Assembly: GCF_029894125.1 (NCBI RefSeq)
Contig: NZ_JARXYZ010000042.1
Coordinates: forward strand, 1 to 64,000
Source of the DNA: Kitasatospora sp. MAA19
GTDB taxonomy: Bacteria; Actinomycetota; Actinomycetes; Streptomycetales; Streptomycetaceae
Reading direction: 5' to 3'
Length of the DNA: 64,000 nt
The stretch's first letter is position 1, and each line of letters begins with the position of its first letter. The notes beneath the pieces are model-generated. The model worked only from the letters and a program-made list of their open reading frames with translations, was not told the DNA's origin and searched no databases. The translations under genes and the position numbers were made by a program. Below are positions 63,117 through 64,000 of the stretch, piece by piece.

Positions 63117-64000
63117 CCGCCGCCGTCCCCGAGGTGCTGCTGCTCGACGGGGTGCTCGACGCCGACCAGGCCGCCGGCACCGTCCGCAGCATCCTGGCCG
63201 AGCAGCGCCCCGACGGCGCCATACCCTGGTTCGCCGGCCACCACCTCGACCCCTGGGACCACACCGAGGCCGCGATGGCCCTCGACACCGCCGGCGAGCA
63301 CGCCGCCGCCGAGGCCGCCTACCGCTGGCTCGCCGCCAACCAGAACCCGGACGGCTCCTGGTACGCCGCCTACACCGACGGCGTGGTCACCGACCGGGCC
63401 AAGGAGACCAACTTCTGCGCCTACGTGGCCGTCGGGGTCTGGCACCACCACCTCAGCGCCGGCGACGACGCCTTCCTGGAGTGGATCTGGCCCGTCGTCC
63501 GGCGCGCCCTGGACTTCATCGTCCGCCTGCGGCTGCCCGGCGGCCCGATCGCCTGGCGCCTCGACGAGGACGGCACCGCCACCGACGAGGCGCTGCTCAC
63601 CGGCTCGTCCAGCATCCTGCACGCGCTGCGCTGCGGCCTGGCCATCGCCGAGTACCTGGAGGAGCCGCAGCCCGACTGGGAGCTCGCGGCCGGCCGGCTG
63701 GGGCACGCCGTCGCCCGCCACCCCGAGCGGTTCCTCGACAAGGGCCGCTACTCCATGGACTGGTACTACCCGGTGCTCGGCACCGGACTGCGCGGCGACG
63801 CGGCGCTGGAGCGGATCGACCGGGAGTGGGACCGCTTCGTCGTCCCCGGCCTCGGCGTGCGCTGCGTCAGCGACCGCCCGTGGGTGACCGGCGGCGAGAG
63901 CGCCGAACTCGCCCTGGCGCTCTGGGCGGTCGGGCGCTCCGACCGCGCGGTGGAGATCCTGCGCTGGATCCAGCGGCACCTGCGGCACGAGGACGGCTCG
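63113..64000 (+). CDS. Prenyltransferase/squalene-oxidase repeat protein, partial
   Basis: The first 296 codons of a gene running off the window. It starts at ATG 63113 overlapping the methyltransferase stop. Toroid-type helical repeats include SILAEQRPDGAIPWFAGHHL, YRWLAANQNPDGSWYAAYTD and ILRWIQRHLRHEDGS. There is no signal peptide, so unlike the repeat protein at 58608 it is cytoplasmic. It may be a terpene-cyclase- or glycoside-hydrolase-like enzyme working with the linked transferases. Confidence 0.85.
   Translation, partial: MTAAVPEVLLLDGVLDADQAAGTVRSILAEQRPDGAIPWFAGHHLDPWDHTEAAMALDTAGEHAAAEAAYRWLAANQNPDGSWYAAYTDGVVTDRAKETNFCAYVAVGVWHHHLSAGDDAFLEWIWPVVRRALDFIVRLRLPGGPIAWRLDEDGTATDEALLTGSSSILHALRCGLAIAEYLEEPQPDWELAAGRLGHAVARHPERFLDKGRYSMDWYYPVLGTGLRGDAALERIDREWDRFVVPGLGVRCVSDRPWVTGGESAELALALWAVGRSDRAVEILRWIQRHLRHEDGS

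Overview
The window looks like chromosome of a Streptomycetaceae actinomycete (Streptomyces or Kitasatospora; the genus cannot be settled from sequence alone). The reasons are very high GC with G/C-biased third codon positions, many GTG starts, translationally coupled ATGA/GTGA overlaps, abundant secreted hydrolases, a DasR-type chitinase promoter and perfect GC-rich terminators.

Layout. 1-5056 is the right end of a degraded integrated element. It holds a tyrosine integrase truncated at both ends, a complete IS256-family element, a large P-loop NTPase with tryptophan-rich TPR/Sel1-type repeats, a tiny basic peptide gene divergent from it, and a 44-bp 3' fragment of a tRNA-Val(UAC) gene (5013-5056) marking the attachment site. 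After the tRNA terminator come gene remnants, a Clp-type double AAA+ unfoldase, a NarL-type two-component pair bracketed by two copies of an 18-bp inverted repeat, a SHOCT protein and a broken ABC ATPase. 11.4-23.2 kb carries a metallophosphoesterase, a FabR/DesT-like regulator with operator sites, two secreted serine peptidases, a TetR/acyl-CoA dehydrogenase/amidohydrolase operon, membrane proteins, an XRE regulator and a phosphopantetheinyl transferase. 23.4-31.6 kb has an LPSTG-anchored surface protein, an orphan ATP-synthase-b-like protein, a TetR regulator coupled to an internally deleted SDR, and tryptophan catabolism (tryptophan 2,3-dioxygenase and kynureninase, divergent from an Lrp-type regulator). 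31.7-44.9 kb has a lipoprotein, a GH18 chitinase, MarR-controlled exporters, a protein O-mannosyltransferase, a Mn2+ (yybP-ykoY) riboswitch in front of a GDT1/UPF0016 transporter, an MFS exporter fused to a MarR-like domain, and a MarR/cupin pair sharing a tandem operator. 45-54 kb has DUF2079 and GT87 membrane glycosyltransferases, a prolyl iminopeptidase, a Rieske oxygenase and small secreted proteins.

54.4-60.1 kb is the most coherent functional unit. A cobalamin riboswitch drives two surface-anchored secreted proteins (one an alpha/alpha-toroid-like repeat protein) followed by the T, A and S components of an ECF transporter, which I read as a vitamin B12 capture-and-import operon. 60.1-64.0 kb is a TetR regulator divergent from a coupled glycosyltransferase, methyltransferase and prenyltransferase-like module that runs off the window.

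A recurring theme is gene decay by internal deletion: the integrase, an XRE protein, an ABC ATPase, an SDR, an S41-type peptidase and a LysR regulator all survive only as fragments next to intact genes.
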